64,000 bases of DNA from Ceriagrion tenellum (GCA_963169105.1 OY720636.1:147211941-147275940); one strand, 5' to 3'; shown: positions 51,550 to 63,429, counted from the stretch's first letter. Notes: generated by a model not told the origin, from the sequence alone. Numbers and translations are program-made.

Positions 51550-54500
51550 AGACACCTATCGGTAAACGTAAAACGGATAGAGCCTCACTCACTCTTCTTT
51601 TTCTTCTTCTGTAAACATATCGACTTAGAGCGGAGTATTTCAACCGATTGCTTATAACGCAGCCGACCGCTGTTCAATGAGATATAAGTATTATCGCGAC
51701 GGTGCGTGGAGGCGCGTTGCGTCCACACCTATATACAGTGACGCAAGTATTCTAAAAATTGCAACTTATGGCGTAGCATTCCTATTGGGACGAATTCTGT
51801 TCTCCAGGTATTGGAATAGGTATAAACCAACATGTTTGAACCACCATTAGAGACAAAGTCGAATGTATTTCACCCCATCGAAAACAAGATACACATTATT
51901 GGGAAATAATTAACACAGGGGTCCATTTAACTCGTATCAGATGTAGAAATAATAGGATAGCGTTATTCATATTTTGTGAGGATGGACATTTTTTCCAAAT
52001 GAAGGATTGAACCGAAACAGCGGAACTAACTTTGGGAAACGCATCCACATCAGATGTTCATGGATCATAGGACTTCTCATCACTGACAAGTATATAGTAA
52101 TTTATAAAAGACGGTGAATATCCCTTCTTGTGCCAAATTTCGCTATCATCCTCCACCACCAGGAAGCGTTGGCATTAATGGATATGCATCAGACGCCGGC
52201 AGAGCTGCGGGCATTTTGAAAATGAGCGCCCCGGAAAACAGTAGAAGTCGTGACTCTTTTTCCCGGCTGGAAATTTCACCTTTAATCGACAGATGACAGC
52301 ACTCACATCGCTGGGCCGAGAACTCGATCGTAGAGAAGTGTGCCAAGAAACGAAAGTGTTGAAAAGGAGGAAAGCATTCGGGCTCCCTGCGATTTTCTGG
52401 AAAACCATTGGCAATCGTAGCGTGTTTTTCATCGTTACTTCTTGCACTAGCACCTACGCACTCGCATATTACTTCGCATTCACGTGCACATGCGGGTACG
52501 ACTCTCCCCAAAAGAATTTCGAAGCTAATACCAAAGTTTGTTTCTCATAGTTTTCGCCGCCGGAAATTAGAATCTACTCAGCAATCTCTTCATCATTTGC
52601 CACAAATGAATTTCATCCATCCGTTTTTAAAACTTTTCCAACCTAGCCAAATATAGAGAGAACAAATCATAAGTAAGAAAATAATCAAACAGTGAACGGC
52701 CTTAAGCATAAAAAGAATAGCTATAGCGGAAAACAACCATGAGCACCGATCAATACAAAAGGGCTGCAATCACTATGCCAAATATAAGGCTGCTCCTGAT
52801 TATTTTATGTAACGCAATTCCTATACTTTCATGATCATCAAAATATTTAAAAGCTCTATATTTACCAAATTTTACATCGCTGAAAACTCATGCATTTCCG
52901 ACGGGGAGGGATTGACTTAATCTCCGGGAAATCTAAAGATGATTAGATAAATCAAATCATAGCACTGATACCTGTGGCGGACATAGATATCTGTTTTATT
53001 TGTAAACAAATCGCCATCAAACAACAAATAGTTTTCACTTAGTGGAGATCTTTTACGGAAGATATTTTTAGGTGGCTGAAGATGGCGCCTATGCGTTGAA
53101 ATTAGTCGTACAAAATAAAAACAATTCTGCGATAAAATACTTAGTGTTCTTTTCATCAATGAGGATGAATTTCTACGGAAGCTCGCCTTAATTCACCGAA
53201 TCGACCTTAAATCCTCAGCGTAGCGAGCGTCACCATTCCCATCCTATAGCATCCTTTACACAGCGGATATCATCGTAGGGTAATTTCCTCTCTAAACCCC
53301 AGATTCATAATTCCCCATAAACTACAGCCCCCAGATGACTTTTTGCAATACAAAATAAAGGATCTGCTTTCATTAGATAATTATTAACGTAAACTACAAA
53401 GTTTTTCTGTCTATCTGTTGGTCAACCTGTTCGCAAATATCTTTCTCACGGAAACACACGTATAGATTTCATTTAATTCGCCTGCAGTCTCTTTTTGCAT
53501 ATTAAAATTACAAATATTTACGTCGTGCAACGCCCACCAAACGATAGAAAATGTAACAAAATTTTTAATTCTTTCAGAGGGAAAAACTTTTAAAAGTACT
53601 CAAAATAAAGCCCTTTTTGTTTACCGTCCCCTGAACGATTGACAGAATTGTTGAAGCCGAGTGTCATATGAACAAATAGGGAATATAAATGCCCATTAAG
53701 AGTTCACTGAGAATTTTAAGTTGCTTTTATAACAAGGAAAGCATTTTTGAAAATAGCGTGCTTCTAAGATGGAGACTTCTAGTTAGGTTGGATGAAATAT
53801 TATCAAGCAAGAAGTTAAGACTGCTATCTTGTCTGTTTAGAGTGTCCCATATTGATTACCAACGATTCGGAATTTGAAATTGTAGTCTCCACTCAAATTA
53901 TAAATAAACTTACCTGAATTGTATGAAATTCGAGTCATCAGGTTTTCTACTAAGCCAAACACGATATTCAAATATAATAATAACGGTATCTGTTCTCAGG
54001 AATGGTGTAATTTTCCGTACTTAAACATTGCCCAAGAATTGAAAATTTCGAAACTTACTAGCTTTGCACATTATGAAATACGTCTATTAGGAAATAATGG
54101 GTAGATTCTATATTCATTCACTCTATATAATTCCATCATGCTTGACAGAAGGATTACTTTGTTAGAAATATACTTTGGACTCTCGGCGAGTTGACTCAAG
54201 CGCCATCGTTTAGAGATCCACATCACTCATCATACCGAACACACGTTTAACGAGACATCATAAAACTGGGCTTAAGGAATATTTTTTTCAATTAATAAAT
54301 TAATTAGTATGGTGTGTGATGTAAAGTTCCATCGAAAGTGGGCGTGGGTTGTAGGATGTTGTCGCGGGTAACGTGATCCCGAAAGGTTGCAGGGTAAAGA
54401 AAACTAACGGCGATCGGCAACCTGGATGGCTGGGTCACTCTCATGATAACATACAAAACAGAGTCACGGACTGTTTTCAGTAAAATATTATAATAGTAAT

Positions 54501-56325
54501 ATCATGAACAGTTAACAGAGTTACATAATACATCTGATTAATCAAATCAGATAAACATTTTTAAACAGGATTGTTTTCTGCAAATTGTAATGTGCAAGTA
54601 ATGTCCATGAACCGTCACAGTACTTTTTGCTCTCCCTTTTGCAAGTCCATGCAACTAATCAAAATCGTTAATTTTGAATGAATCGTAAATAATATTTTGT
54701 CATTAATAAAGGTAAGTGATAAATTAATTATTTATAAATCAAACATTGTCTTTGTTTTTAAGACATAGTTAATGTCACACAGCATAGAGTCATGTCCATG
54801 TACAGATACTATTACTCCAACTATGAAGAATTTGAAGATCCTACACAGACATTGTAGGGTCCTCAACTTCTAAAGATTTTAATTTTTTAACGTTTTTATA
54901 AATTCCTTTCAGAAAACTCCTGACATTGAAAGGTTTTTAATCCTCTCAGCATTCCGATTGTATGTACAGCAAATCATTCAACTCCTTCCGAGCTCATCTT
55001 TGTCACAACCACGGGCATCTTTGACATGTCCGTGGGCGAGTGAGTCAAGTCCGTGAACATGCGAAAAACTGGTAACTTTTTAATGGCTAAAATAATGCTT
55101 AACGATCTCGAAGTGTATGAGCATAAGATAACCAACGCTTAATGATATTCTAAAATAATTTTAGTTATTGCATAAATCAACTTTTATTTTCCATAAATTG
55201 GAGCACTGAAAATGTACGTTTTTAAGAGAAGGACCCGGGAGCAGCCCTTAAACGTGCTGGAAGAGAGCGCCCTTAAACGTGCTGTTTTCAATACGTAGCA
55301 TTTGATATTTAAGCTAATATTGAAGCTATTGCATTCCTCAAGGTTGCATCCAGCGGAATGTATCGTCAAGAACTCTAGAAGTCAAGTAAGTTTGTGCCAA
55401 GACACAACGGTGTATAAATACGGACGTAGAATACTAGATAGGTACGTTCTCTCCGACACATTATCAACTCGCCTTTTCGACCTTTAACCCTATAATTAGT
55501 TTACACGCAACCAAAGCAATATTGGTTTTGGAAAAATTGATAGCCTTGCAATGAACACCGCATAAACACCATATAACATAAAACAAAAGAGGGTAAAATA
55601 TTTATGATCTCTCGCCACAGGAAAATTTCCAAAGGTGACCTTCGCGGAAGGAAGTGGAACTAAAAGTGGGAACTTTACAAACGGCAAAACACAGAGGAAA
55701 CCTGTTGAACACGCCATCACGGCAAGACTGAAAGAACGGCATATTTCGTGACCAAATGGAAACGGCTGAGGATGGGTGGGAATGAGGCGTACAAATACTT
55801 AGAAGGGATGGAGGGAGCACTGCTCTAGATGACTAAGCCAACACCGAAAACGTTAAGATTGATTAAACATAGACATGATCCCCAATCTATTTGTGTCCCA
55901 TTAATGACTCGCTTGGCTGCATTAATTTGTTTGGCCAAATAAAGACGCCAACACAGGCCCAAGGTTTTCACCGTCACCCCCTTCCCTCGATTGTCCGCCA
56001 TTTGAGATCGCGTACGGCGCCAGACATTGAGGGAGGCGGGAGAGAAATCTGTAAAAGCGTAGAAATTATAACCTAAATGGCTTGCATTTGGATAAAATAA
56101 ATGTGATGAGATATATCTTCTGCCCCTTTTACACCATTTTAGCAATCTCCTACAAACTACTGCTATGAATTATATCCCTTTCAGCGCTATATTCCATGGT
56201 CCGAAAATTAGGATTTTGAATGATGAATTTTACGGATGATATGTGCAATGATTCAATTCAATGTTCGGCGAGACATGGTGGAATATCACGATGAAATATA
56301 CTGAGTATAATATGTAATATTATAT
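51550..56325. other. Unique AT-rich DNA, no gene seen
   Basis: Overlapping frames at 52114-52656 on both strands and frames at 52917-53159 and 53689-53877 have no recognisable motifs. A short direct repeat of CCCTTAAACGTGCTG lies at about 55238 and 55270. Confidence 0.4.
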
Positions 56326-56329
56326 GTAA

Positions 56330-56472
56330 TATCCACTGAGTAATCATTTTGTGCAATGCGTTTCGACGCGTATGTGTCTTCATCAGGTTCACTAATCGAT
56401 TCACATTGATTGAACCTGATTAGGTCGTCTCAGCGTCAATACGCGTTGTACGTTAAATCACTTAGTGAACAT
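56330..56472. mobile_element. Foldback with hammerhead-like arms
   Basis: Left arm 56330-56391 and right arm 56411-56472 are diverged reverse complements around a 19-bp loop. On the minus strand the left arm reads CTGATGA (56386-56380), an imperfect GACAC-ATAC-GCGTC stem, then GAAA (56364-56361), the order of a hammerhead core. In the right arm the same positions are mutated. Stem III and the cleavage triplet are not convincing. The CTGATGA...CGAAACG pattern also occurs in terminal repeats of Penelope-like elements. Confidence 0.5.
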
Positions 56473-56981
56473 ACCTAAGTTTAATTAACCATATTTTATT
56501 GATAATGATTAGAATTTTACGCATTTAAAGAGTACTATAGGATATGCCCGATTTTTTTCTTAGCAATTTATTGGGTTATGCATATTATCCTCCTTTTAAA
56601 GGTGAAATTATCACTGATTATCGTTTATATTTTGCGTGCCATTTTCATCTCTTACCATGGCACACCTTCCCTCTTGAAAATCTGATTAGTAGAACTATCT
56701 GGCACTGAGTCAACTGAGCTGTATTTCGAATGGATGCCAAAGATTTTCGCGAGTCCACTTGTGTAAGGCTGAGTGGAATCAAAGTTTTCCATCTCAATTT
56801 TCATGAGTTTTATATTTTTACTGGCCATTCATAAAAATATTGTTCTACTCTTTTTTCAGGGGAAATTTTTCTTTGAGAACCATATTTATGTGGATGATGC
56901 TTTAAGTCTTCCTTTGCAAATCATGGTCATCATGTGCATCTCGGTATCTGCAATTGCCCATCCAAGGTATCTTTAATTCCT

Positions 56982-57035
56982 CATCCATGAGAAATTTCAG
57001 ATACCGTTCATCCATGAAGAATTACAGATACCATG
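56982..57035 (+). repeat. 27-bp tandem duplication
   Basis: Two adjacent units (56982-57008 and 57009-57035) start with CATCCATGA and end with CAGATACC plus two or three bases; a few differences separate them. Confidence 0.75.
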
Positions 57036-57262
57036 ACGAATGGGAGCCTCAAGGTTTCGAGGGTAAAAGAACACTAAGAAATGGGAAGATTAATAGGAAA
57101 AATAATTAATAGAGGGAGAACTTCGGGGAGAAGATGGGAAAATTGTGAAAAAATTCAACTAGAAACAACTCCGTCGAAGAGAACTGAAAGAAACGGAATA
57201 AGTGGATAACAAGCCAGAGTTCATCAACAAATGAAGGTATCTGATGCAGTTAAGGTATTCTA

Positions 57263-57475
57263 GGCGAAATACAATTTCACCTAAAAATCAATGAATTTAG
57301 GTTATTTTAAAAGAAAAATATCTCACCCTTCCAAAGATACCAAAATATCAGTCCCTTACCGAACTACTTTCCGAAATTTTTGACGAAATACAACAGCCCT
57401 TTTACATGGAAAATGGTACGTTTATGTACTCCAGAGATCTTGATTAAAATATGAGGAATTATAGCATTTAGATAG
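57263..57475 (-). repeat. Three-copy dispersed repeat, copy C
   Basis: Inverted relative to copies A (37035) and B (46825). The match to B runs nearly the whole length and includes AAGATCT, CGTACCATTTTCCATGTAAA, and a CACCCTTCC block on the plus strand. Confidence 0.75.
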
Positions 57476-57479
57476 CGTA

Positions 57480-58685
57480 AAAAAATTAAATGTGTGTAGT
57501 TTGTATATTTCTTGACTACTTTGGAGAGTAAATCATTTTGTAACCGCAGTATTTTTCAGAATCGAAAAAAATCTTCCGTTGTTAAGGTGTTATAAACGTA
57601 CGGTGTGAAAAACACTGCTTCTGACATTTAACATATCGAAGCATCGATTCTGGCCTGGTTAGCTCACGACATTAGTTAAATCATTATAATCCATCATTTT
57701 ACACTCAGCCCTGCTGAAAAAGATTCTTTTCATATGAAATTCTTATGATTTAATTACTGCCTTTGTTTCTTCGCGTCGTTTTTTGTCTCTTTTTCTCCTT
57801 ATAATCTTCTTTCCCAGCCATGTTTTTCTTTTCAGATATCACTCGGTATTTTTTACACGTAACAGTAAATGTTTAATATCAGTCGCTTTCCTTTGCAATT
57901 TATAGTTTTCTCGCCATATTAAAAATTTACAAATACAAACAGTGGCTTTAACTGTAGAAACTGAGGACGTTCCACTGCTCATGAATGCCTCTTTTTCAAA
58001 GACTCCTCTGGGGTAGCTTTCGCTTGGAAAGTACCATCCTTAGAATTGCTAAATTCTAATTCCCATTGTAGTAAAAATAGAGAATATTTACGTGCAAAGG
58101 TTACCTTTTTGAAATAAAACACTGAATCATTACTGCCATTCATTCCTCTCCAATTCTAAGAATGATTAAGTCTTGGGTGGGTAATCGCGAGCTCCTGAAC
58201 CTAGGATTTTCTGTCCTCGGCTCTTAGAGAAACCCTATCTAGCATCTTTCATTAACCACTCAAAATACACCAGGATTGTATATTTTAAACAGTCTTACAC
58301 TCAATATAATGACCAAAGAACTTCTTCAAGTACTCTTTTTAAGCCAGAGTGTTTTATTATTAAAATGGAGATGATAGGCAGCAATTATTTCCGTACCCAG
58401 ACTTATTCCATTTTCATCGTAGGCTTGATCTTGAAACTGGATATGTTTTTGCCTTTGTGACATTCAAAGCCGCGGGGTAATCATTGGCAAGTTTCACCAT
58501 GTTAGGCGTTAAAAATTTCAGTGCTACACTAATATGCTCTGTGATTTTCAGTTATTGGCCGTGCCTCAAGGTGATATAGAAGTGTTTTTGAATTTAAAAG
58601 AGCCATCACGTTTCTTCTTTCCTTAATAAAATGAGGAGAAACTCCTCCGCAAAAGAACCAGTTTGGAAAAATCATTTTACATTCA
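57480..58685. other. Unique AT-rich DNA, no gene seen
   Basis: Nothing recognised. The minus frame 58529-58792 enters from the neighbouring retroelement and loses similarity to it at about 58690. Confidence 0.45.
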
Positions 58686-59729
58686 ATTACATGACGTATG
58701 GTGGTCATCACTTTAGCACCTTTCAGCCATCTACCCTGCCTGTCCATGATTTCATTCAGAAGTTTCCTTTCCTCGCCCACCTTTCCGTCCACCTAACCTT
58801 CTCCATCCTCCATTTTTCTCCACACCCATATCTCTAATACCTGCAGCCTATTCTTGTCCTCCTTTCTGAGGATCCAAGTTTCTGCCTCATACGACGTTAC
58901 GCTTCATGTCAATTTCTTCACCATCCTCTTCTTCACATTCTTACGTATATTCCCGTCACAAGCTCCCTTTTATTGATAAACGCCTTCCTAGCTATCGCTA
59001 TTCTCAACAATAATTAGTTTTCTCTTTGCCACTATGTCAGTTTTCCTCTATCGTACCTTCTAATTAATTAAAATTCTCTACTTGCTCCAGTTTGTGCCCT
59101 GCAACTAAATCACAAGCCTAGCTTTCTTTGTCCCAGAGAATCTCATTACTTTTGTTTTCTTGTGGTTTATCTTCATTCTGAATATCCCAAACTGCATTTC
59201 TAAAGCATCTACCAAAGCTGGCAGTCCGTTTGAAGATCCACTAACCAAAGCCTGAACGTCCGCGAATCTAATTGACTTTATCATATGCCCTCCTGCTTTG
59301 TTTCCGACCTCAAGTTCTTCCCATGCCTGTCTTAACATTTCCTCAGCATAAATGTTGAAAAAAATGGCGAAAACGGGCACCCATGCCTTACCCTTGACTT
59401 ATACTTTCCCACCCTCATTCACCGTCAGCCACCCTCACCTGCGCCCTTTGCGTCATATATAAGTTCGGATTAGTCTCCTATCTCGCCAATTTATTTCCAT
59501 TTTCACTAGTATTTCCATTAGTTTATTCCAATTAACCCTGTCAAAATCTTATTCAAAATCAATGAAGCATGCGAAAACGTCCTAATTATACTCTATGTTT
59601 CTTTCCATAAGAGTTCTCATCACCGCTATCGCATTCCGAGTTGACCTCCCCCTCCGGAACCCAAACTGGTAATCGCCTAAGTAGTTTTTGGCCTTACTCT
59701 CCACCCTTCTATTAATTATTCGAAGATAA

Positions 59730-59744
59730 ACTTTGGCTAAGTGT
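59730..59744. repeat. 15-bp target-site duplication, left
   Basis: ACTTTGGCTAAGTGT is repeated exactly at 59811-59825 on the other side of a 66-bp insertion. Confidence 0.85.
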
Positions 59745-59810
59745 AAAAGAAAACTCTTTCACGCGAATCTGTACGTAAGCGAAAATTGCCCCGACCACCA
59801 CCGTAATATC
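59745..59810. mobile_element. 66-bp insertion with 15-bp target duplication
   Basis: This segment interrupts the RT region. With the insertion and one 15-bp repeat removed, the minus frame reads through as HLAKVYLRIINRRVE. Its last 55 bp (59756-59810) reappear at 63371-63425 with one difference (T/C). There is no poly(A) tail or terminal inverted repeat. A 15-bp duplication is typical of LINE-mediated insertion. Confidence 0.8.
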
Positions 59811-59825
59811 ACTTTGGCTAAGTGT
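59811..59825. repeat. 15-bp target-site duplication, right
   Basis: Exact partner of 59730-59744. Confidence 0.85.
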
Positions 59826-60584
59826 ACTGATTGTTCAATAGTTCTCGTATTCTGATGCATCCCTCTTTTTCGGGATAGGAATTAAGACTGTTTTCACAAA
59901 GTCCTCTGGTCATACTCTTTCCTCGTAGATCCTACGTATAAGTTCGAAAAAAGCTTGCCTACTTTTATTTCCTAAACTCTTTAGCAGCTCCGAATGTGTG
60001 TTGTCTACTCCTACAGCTTTTCTTGCTTTCATCTCTTTCAATGTTTTCTCTATTTCACTTTCGAGTATCATTGGCTCGAGGTTATCTTCATCTAGGCTTC
60101 CCTCATCCTCTATATCTACATTAGTTGGTCTACTATCGCTGTCATATAGTTCCTCTACATATTCTAGCCATCTTTCTAGGATATGTTCCTGCTCGGTAAA
60201 CATTCTACCTCCCTTTTCCTTAATCTTTGGTACCGTTTGCCCTCGCTTACCTCCCGATTGCAATTTTACCCTAGCGTATAACTTCACTTCCCCTTCTTTT
60301 TGCAGTTTCTCCATTTCCTCGCATTGCCTATTCCACTAATTTTCCTTCACTCGATTGGTTATTCGCCGTAGTTGATTATTTAGCTCCTTGTATTTCGCCT
60401 TATCCATGTCGATGTTGACGTTTTTTTCAATTCCATCTCTCCTCCATTTTCCTAATCATTTCTTCCGTAACCCACTACTTCTTTACCCTCCTCATTTCCG
60501 CTGCTCCTATTGTTTTCTCAGCTATTCTTACAGTGATAAATTTTAAGCTATCCGGGCCTAGCCACGAAGAAGATCCAGAAAGCC

Positions 60585-60690
60585 TCGGTAGCTTAACTGG
60601 CTAAAGCACTCGGCCGGAAATCGAGGGTTCCGGGTTAGAATTCCGGTCAATGCTGATGATTTTTTCTGAGTGGAAATTCGCATGTTCTTA
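60585..60690 (+). mobile_element. tRNA-derived SINE, copy 2
   Basis: Box A-like TAGCTTAACTGGCTAAAGCA and box B-like GGGTTAGAATTCC (a decayed GGTTCGAATCC) are followed by a GATTTTTTCTGAGTGG and AATTCGCA tail, matching the copy at 41058-41161. It lies inside the linker of the minus-strand retrotransposon, in opposite orientation, so it inserted after that element. Exact ends and target duplication are unclear. Confidence 0.78.
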
Positions 60691-60859
60691 CAATGCCTGT
60701 TGTAATATCTCCCATTTTTCCTCGATTATACCTAACCCATTGGCTTCAACTATATTCCTTTCCACTATCTCATGGTATTCCACCTCTTAATCCTCCTACT
60801 TTTATTAAGCTATTTGAATCTAACCTCACAATTCATCATTACTTAATTCTGATCCGAGT

Positions 60860-61548
60860 CTGCATCAGCCCCCGGATAGCTCCGCGAGTTCTTTACACAG
60901 TTCCTGAATCTTTGCCTAACCATGATGTAGTCAATTTGATATCTCCCAGTGTCTCCTGGCATTTTCCATGTTTACTTATTCCTACAATGGTGTTTAAACC
61001 AAGTGTTTGTAACAACTAATTAATTTTCCCACAAAATTATCCTGCCTTCTCTCCGTGTTCATTTCTCGTTCCTAATCCAAACCCTCCCACTTTATACCCA
61101 TCTCTCCCTTCCTCCACTACTGCGTTCCAGTCGCCCACTGCTATTAGGTTTTTCTTCCCCAGGACTTCTCTGATTATCTCCTCTATCTGTTCATACACCT
61201 CATCCACTTCTTTCGCCCTACAATTGCTTGTAGGCATGTACACTTGAACCAAAATGAAATTGGTAGGGCGTGCTTTTATTTCTACCATTAGTATCCTGTC
61301 GCTCACCTGCTCAATATTTTCTACCCTCATTCCCAGTTTTGCGTCCAATACTACAGCTACTCCACATTGACTCTTTAACCCACCTCTATTGATTACCCGG
61401 TAAATATCACTCCAGAAGCCCTCGCTGTCCTTCCATCTCACCTCGCACAGCCCCAAGGCATCTACTTCCCCTCAATCCATTTCCTATTTAATATTCTCCA
61501 GCTTCCCTGACCGCATCATGGTCCTAACGTTTCAAGTGCCTATTTTCT
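60860..61548 (-). pseudogene. AP-type endonuclease domain of the retrotransposon
   Basis: NVRTMMRSGKLENIK opens the domain near 61540, followed by ALGLCEVRWKDSEGFW (the E of the metal site) near 61450, VYMPTSNC near 61230, AVGDWNAVV (GDxN motif) near 61130, TWKMPGD near 60960 and IDYIMV near 60930. ADADSDQN near 60865 corresponds to the final SDH-type motif with His replaced by Asn. These are the conserved blocks of the LINE endonuclease that nicks target DNA. Stops near 61485 and a frame change near 61035 break it; the stretch 61456-61037 is still open. Confidence 0.87.
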
Positions 61549-62334
61549 CGGTGCTTACCTTCTCCTCTTCTTTTTCTTCTTATCTTCCATTGTCTTTGCA
61601 TTCTGTGATTGCTCTATTGTGCAAGGATTTCATGAGATGACGACCTCGGGGGCCTCGTATCCCCCGCTGCCGGGCCCGACACCCGCCCCAGTGGGCGGCG
61701 TCCCGTAGTTGCCCGGATTCACTTCTCTTTGATTGATATTTATTTTTCAGGGTAGTAAAATAGTCTGGAGGGACTCCCCACTTCTCCGCACTTCCCAACG
61801 GTGCTTTTCACGGGACACCATCACTGGACTACCTTTCGTCTGGCTCTTACCCTTCGACCTATCTGGCATGGGGAGCCCGACCGGGAGCAATTTTAATTGA
61901 TCCCGCCAGTCCAGCTCTAGGGGTCGTCGAAACGCGAAAACCCTTCCACCACGTCAAGATTGTAGTCCGCGGGAAAGGGTGTGAACTATAATCGAGAAAA
62001 TAATTTCTTGAGTCAGAACTGGTTTCCATGAAGATTAGAGAGAATACTTTTTGAACAACACATTAACTAGGCCGATGCAATATGGCCAACTTTTTTACCT
62101 TGCGAAGTTCAGCAAATGCCCGGACCAAGTCACTGTGCATTGAAATCAGCATCGTTTAAAAACGGATTCCGAGGAATCGAATGCGATGGGAATCCTGGCT
62201 CTGGTTCCGACCCTTATTTCAGTAGCTTAGACATAAGCCTCGTATTAATGGAAACACCTCCCATTCAGGGTTGTTAGATTTTCAAAGTTGCAACTCAATT
62301 TCCGCTTTTTTAAATCAACACCTTCTCTATAGTG

Positions 62335-62630
62335 CATAGAAAAATAGAAGAGGAAAGGACTGTTTGGAACACCACATAGAAGAAAGAACCATATGGACTA
62401 GACGCACCCTGAGATACAATGGGTTCGTGAAAAACATAATTGAATGTAAAATAGAGGGAAAAGACCCCACAGGAAGACCCAGGAAAAATTTTATGAACCA
62501 AATAAAGAGGAAAGTACATAGGAAGAGATACCAAGAGGTAAGGGAACTAGCATCAGATAGGGAAGGATGGATGGCTGCAGTCAACCAATCTTAGGATTGA
62601 ACGACCAATGATATTGATGATGAAGACCTT
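62335..62630 (+). pseudogene. 3' end of the same retrotransposon family
   Basis: The 76-codon frame 62364-62594 carries NGFVKNIIECKIEGKDPTGR followed by PRKNF and ends with SDREGWMAAVNQS. This is the C-terminal region of the family at 58690-61985, which that copy has lost. GGATTGAACGACCAATGATA then leads into a TTGATGATGAAG tail, a simple-repeat 3' end. It lies about 350 bp from the 5' end of the minus-strand copy and faces the other way, so it is a separate, 5'-truncated insertion. Confidence 0.82.
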
Positions 62631-63204
62631 CTCTACCTCCCTTTGGTATTAATTAATTTACGGCCCAAGATAAATTCAATGGGTGAAAATATATCAACAG
62701 ATATTTTTTCCAACTTCTGTCAAAAATTGCCAGTGAAAATTTATTTAAGTTGAGTTGCACTACGATATGAATGAAAATACCGCTTCACTACAAGAGCAAA
62801 TTCAGTCTCCGAAGAAACTTCCCTCAACGGATCAAGTTATGGAATCTATCTTAAAATATCAACCACTTGACTGTATTTTACGGCGTAAAATACGAGTTTT
62901 CAGTGAAAACCACTTTTAAAAACGTAAAATTTACTCGGCATGATATCTTGATTCTTGTTAGCCACCATCATAATAATACGGTGCATAATATTTCGCGTCT
63001 ATGGGAAAATATGTGAATATAAAATCGAATTATTCCGCAATACATGTGAAAAGCTAAGAAGGTAATGTTCAAACAGCATTCACTCGTCAATAAATCAAAT
63101 CGGTAATATGAAATTTTTGACTTGGCATAGTTGAACTTTTGATTGAATGACAATTGAATTTTTGAATTGACTTGAACTGACATTTTGACTTTGACTGAAC
63201 ATAG

Positions 63205-63328
63205 ACTTAGAGCTACACTTCAAAGAGCAGAAGGTAGAACAGAATGGAGAGGCATTGCGGGTGAGGCCAAAAACCTGCTGAGATTTCAATGACCAAGGAG
63301 GTGAGGTAAGGTAAGGTAAGATGAAATT
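63205..63328 (+). pseudogene. Probable 3' end of another non-LTR element
   Basis: RTEWRGIAGEAKNLLRFQ followed by a stop (about 63233-63290) resembles the final DRxxWRxxxxxAKxxxGF stretch of many LINE polyproteins. It is followed by a (AGGTA)n-like run at 63302-63322, as expected for a simple-repeat tail. The upstream part has no recognisable RT. The call rests on a short motif. Confidence 0.4.
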
Positions 63329-63370
63329 TTTATACTTGAGACACATTACAAACATGAGGGAGTATACATA

Positions 63371-63427
63371 CTTTCACGCGAATCTGTACGTAAGCGAAAA
63401 TCGCCCCGACCACCACCGTAATATCAC
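63371..63427. repeat. Second copy of the 55-bp segment in the RT insertion
   Basis: CTTTCACGCGAATCTGTACG through to CCGTAATATCAC matches 59756-59812 with one difference. This copy has no target duplication and lies at the left edge of a GC-rich island. Confidence 0.85.
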
Positions 63428-63429
63428 GT

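Larger units (their letters stand above)
58690..61985 (-). pseudogene. Near-full-length decayed non-LTR retrotransposon
   Basis: The minus strand carries, from 5' to 3', a GC-rich 5' region (61985-61560), an AP-type endonuclease (about 61548-60860), a linker (60840-60310), a reverse transcriptase (about 60310-59060) and part of the C-terminus (58950-58690, WRMEKVRWTER near 58800). RT landmarks are EIEKTLKEMKARKAVGVD near 60050, PEDFVKTVLIPIPKKRDASE near 59890, YQFGFRRGRSTRNA near 59660, CFIDFE near 59555, and IRFADV near 59265, where the catalytic FADD has become FADV. Stops and shifts are frequent. A SINE lies in the linker and a 66-bp insertion in the RT. The 3' GRPRK region is lost. The protein order fits APE-type LINEs; the clade is not fixed. 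Confidence 0.88.

Noticed and set aside
48865..51614. Matching 92-93-codon frames as a conserved small protein gene
   Set aside because: Both run through the repeat and out into unrelated flanks, so the similarity is that of the repeat itself.
60585..60660. Possible tRNA gene
   Set aside because: Box A and B are present but the acceptor stem does not close and box B is mutated; the shared tail shows it is a SINE.
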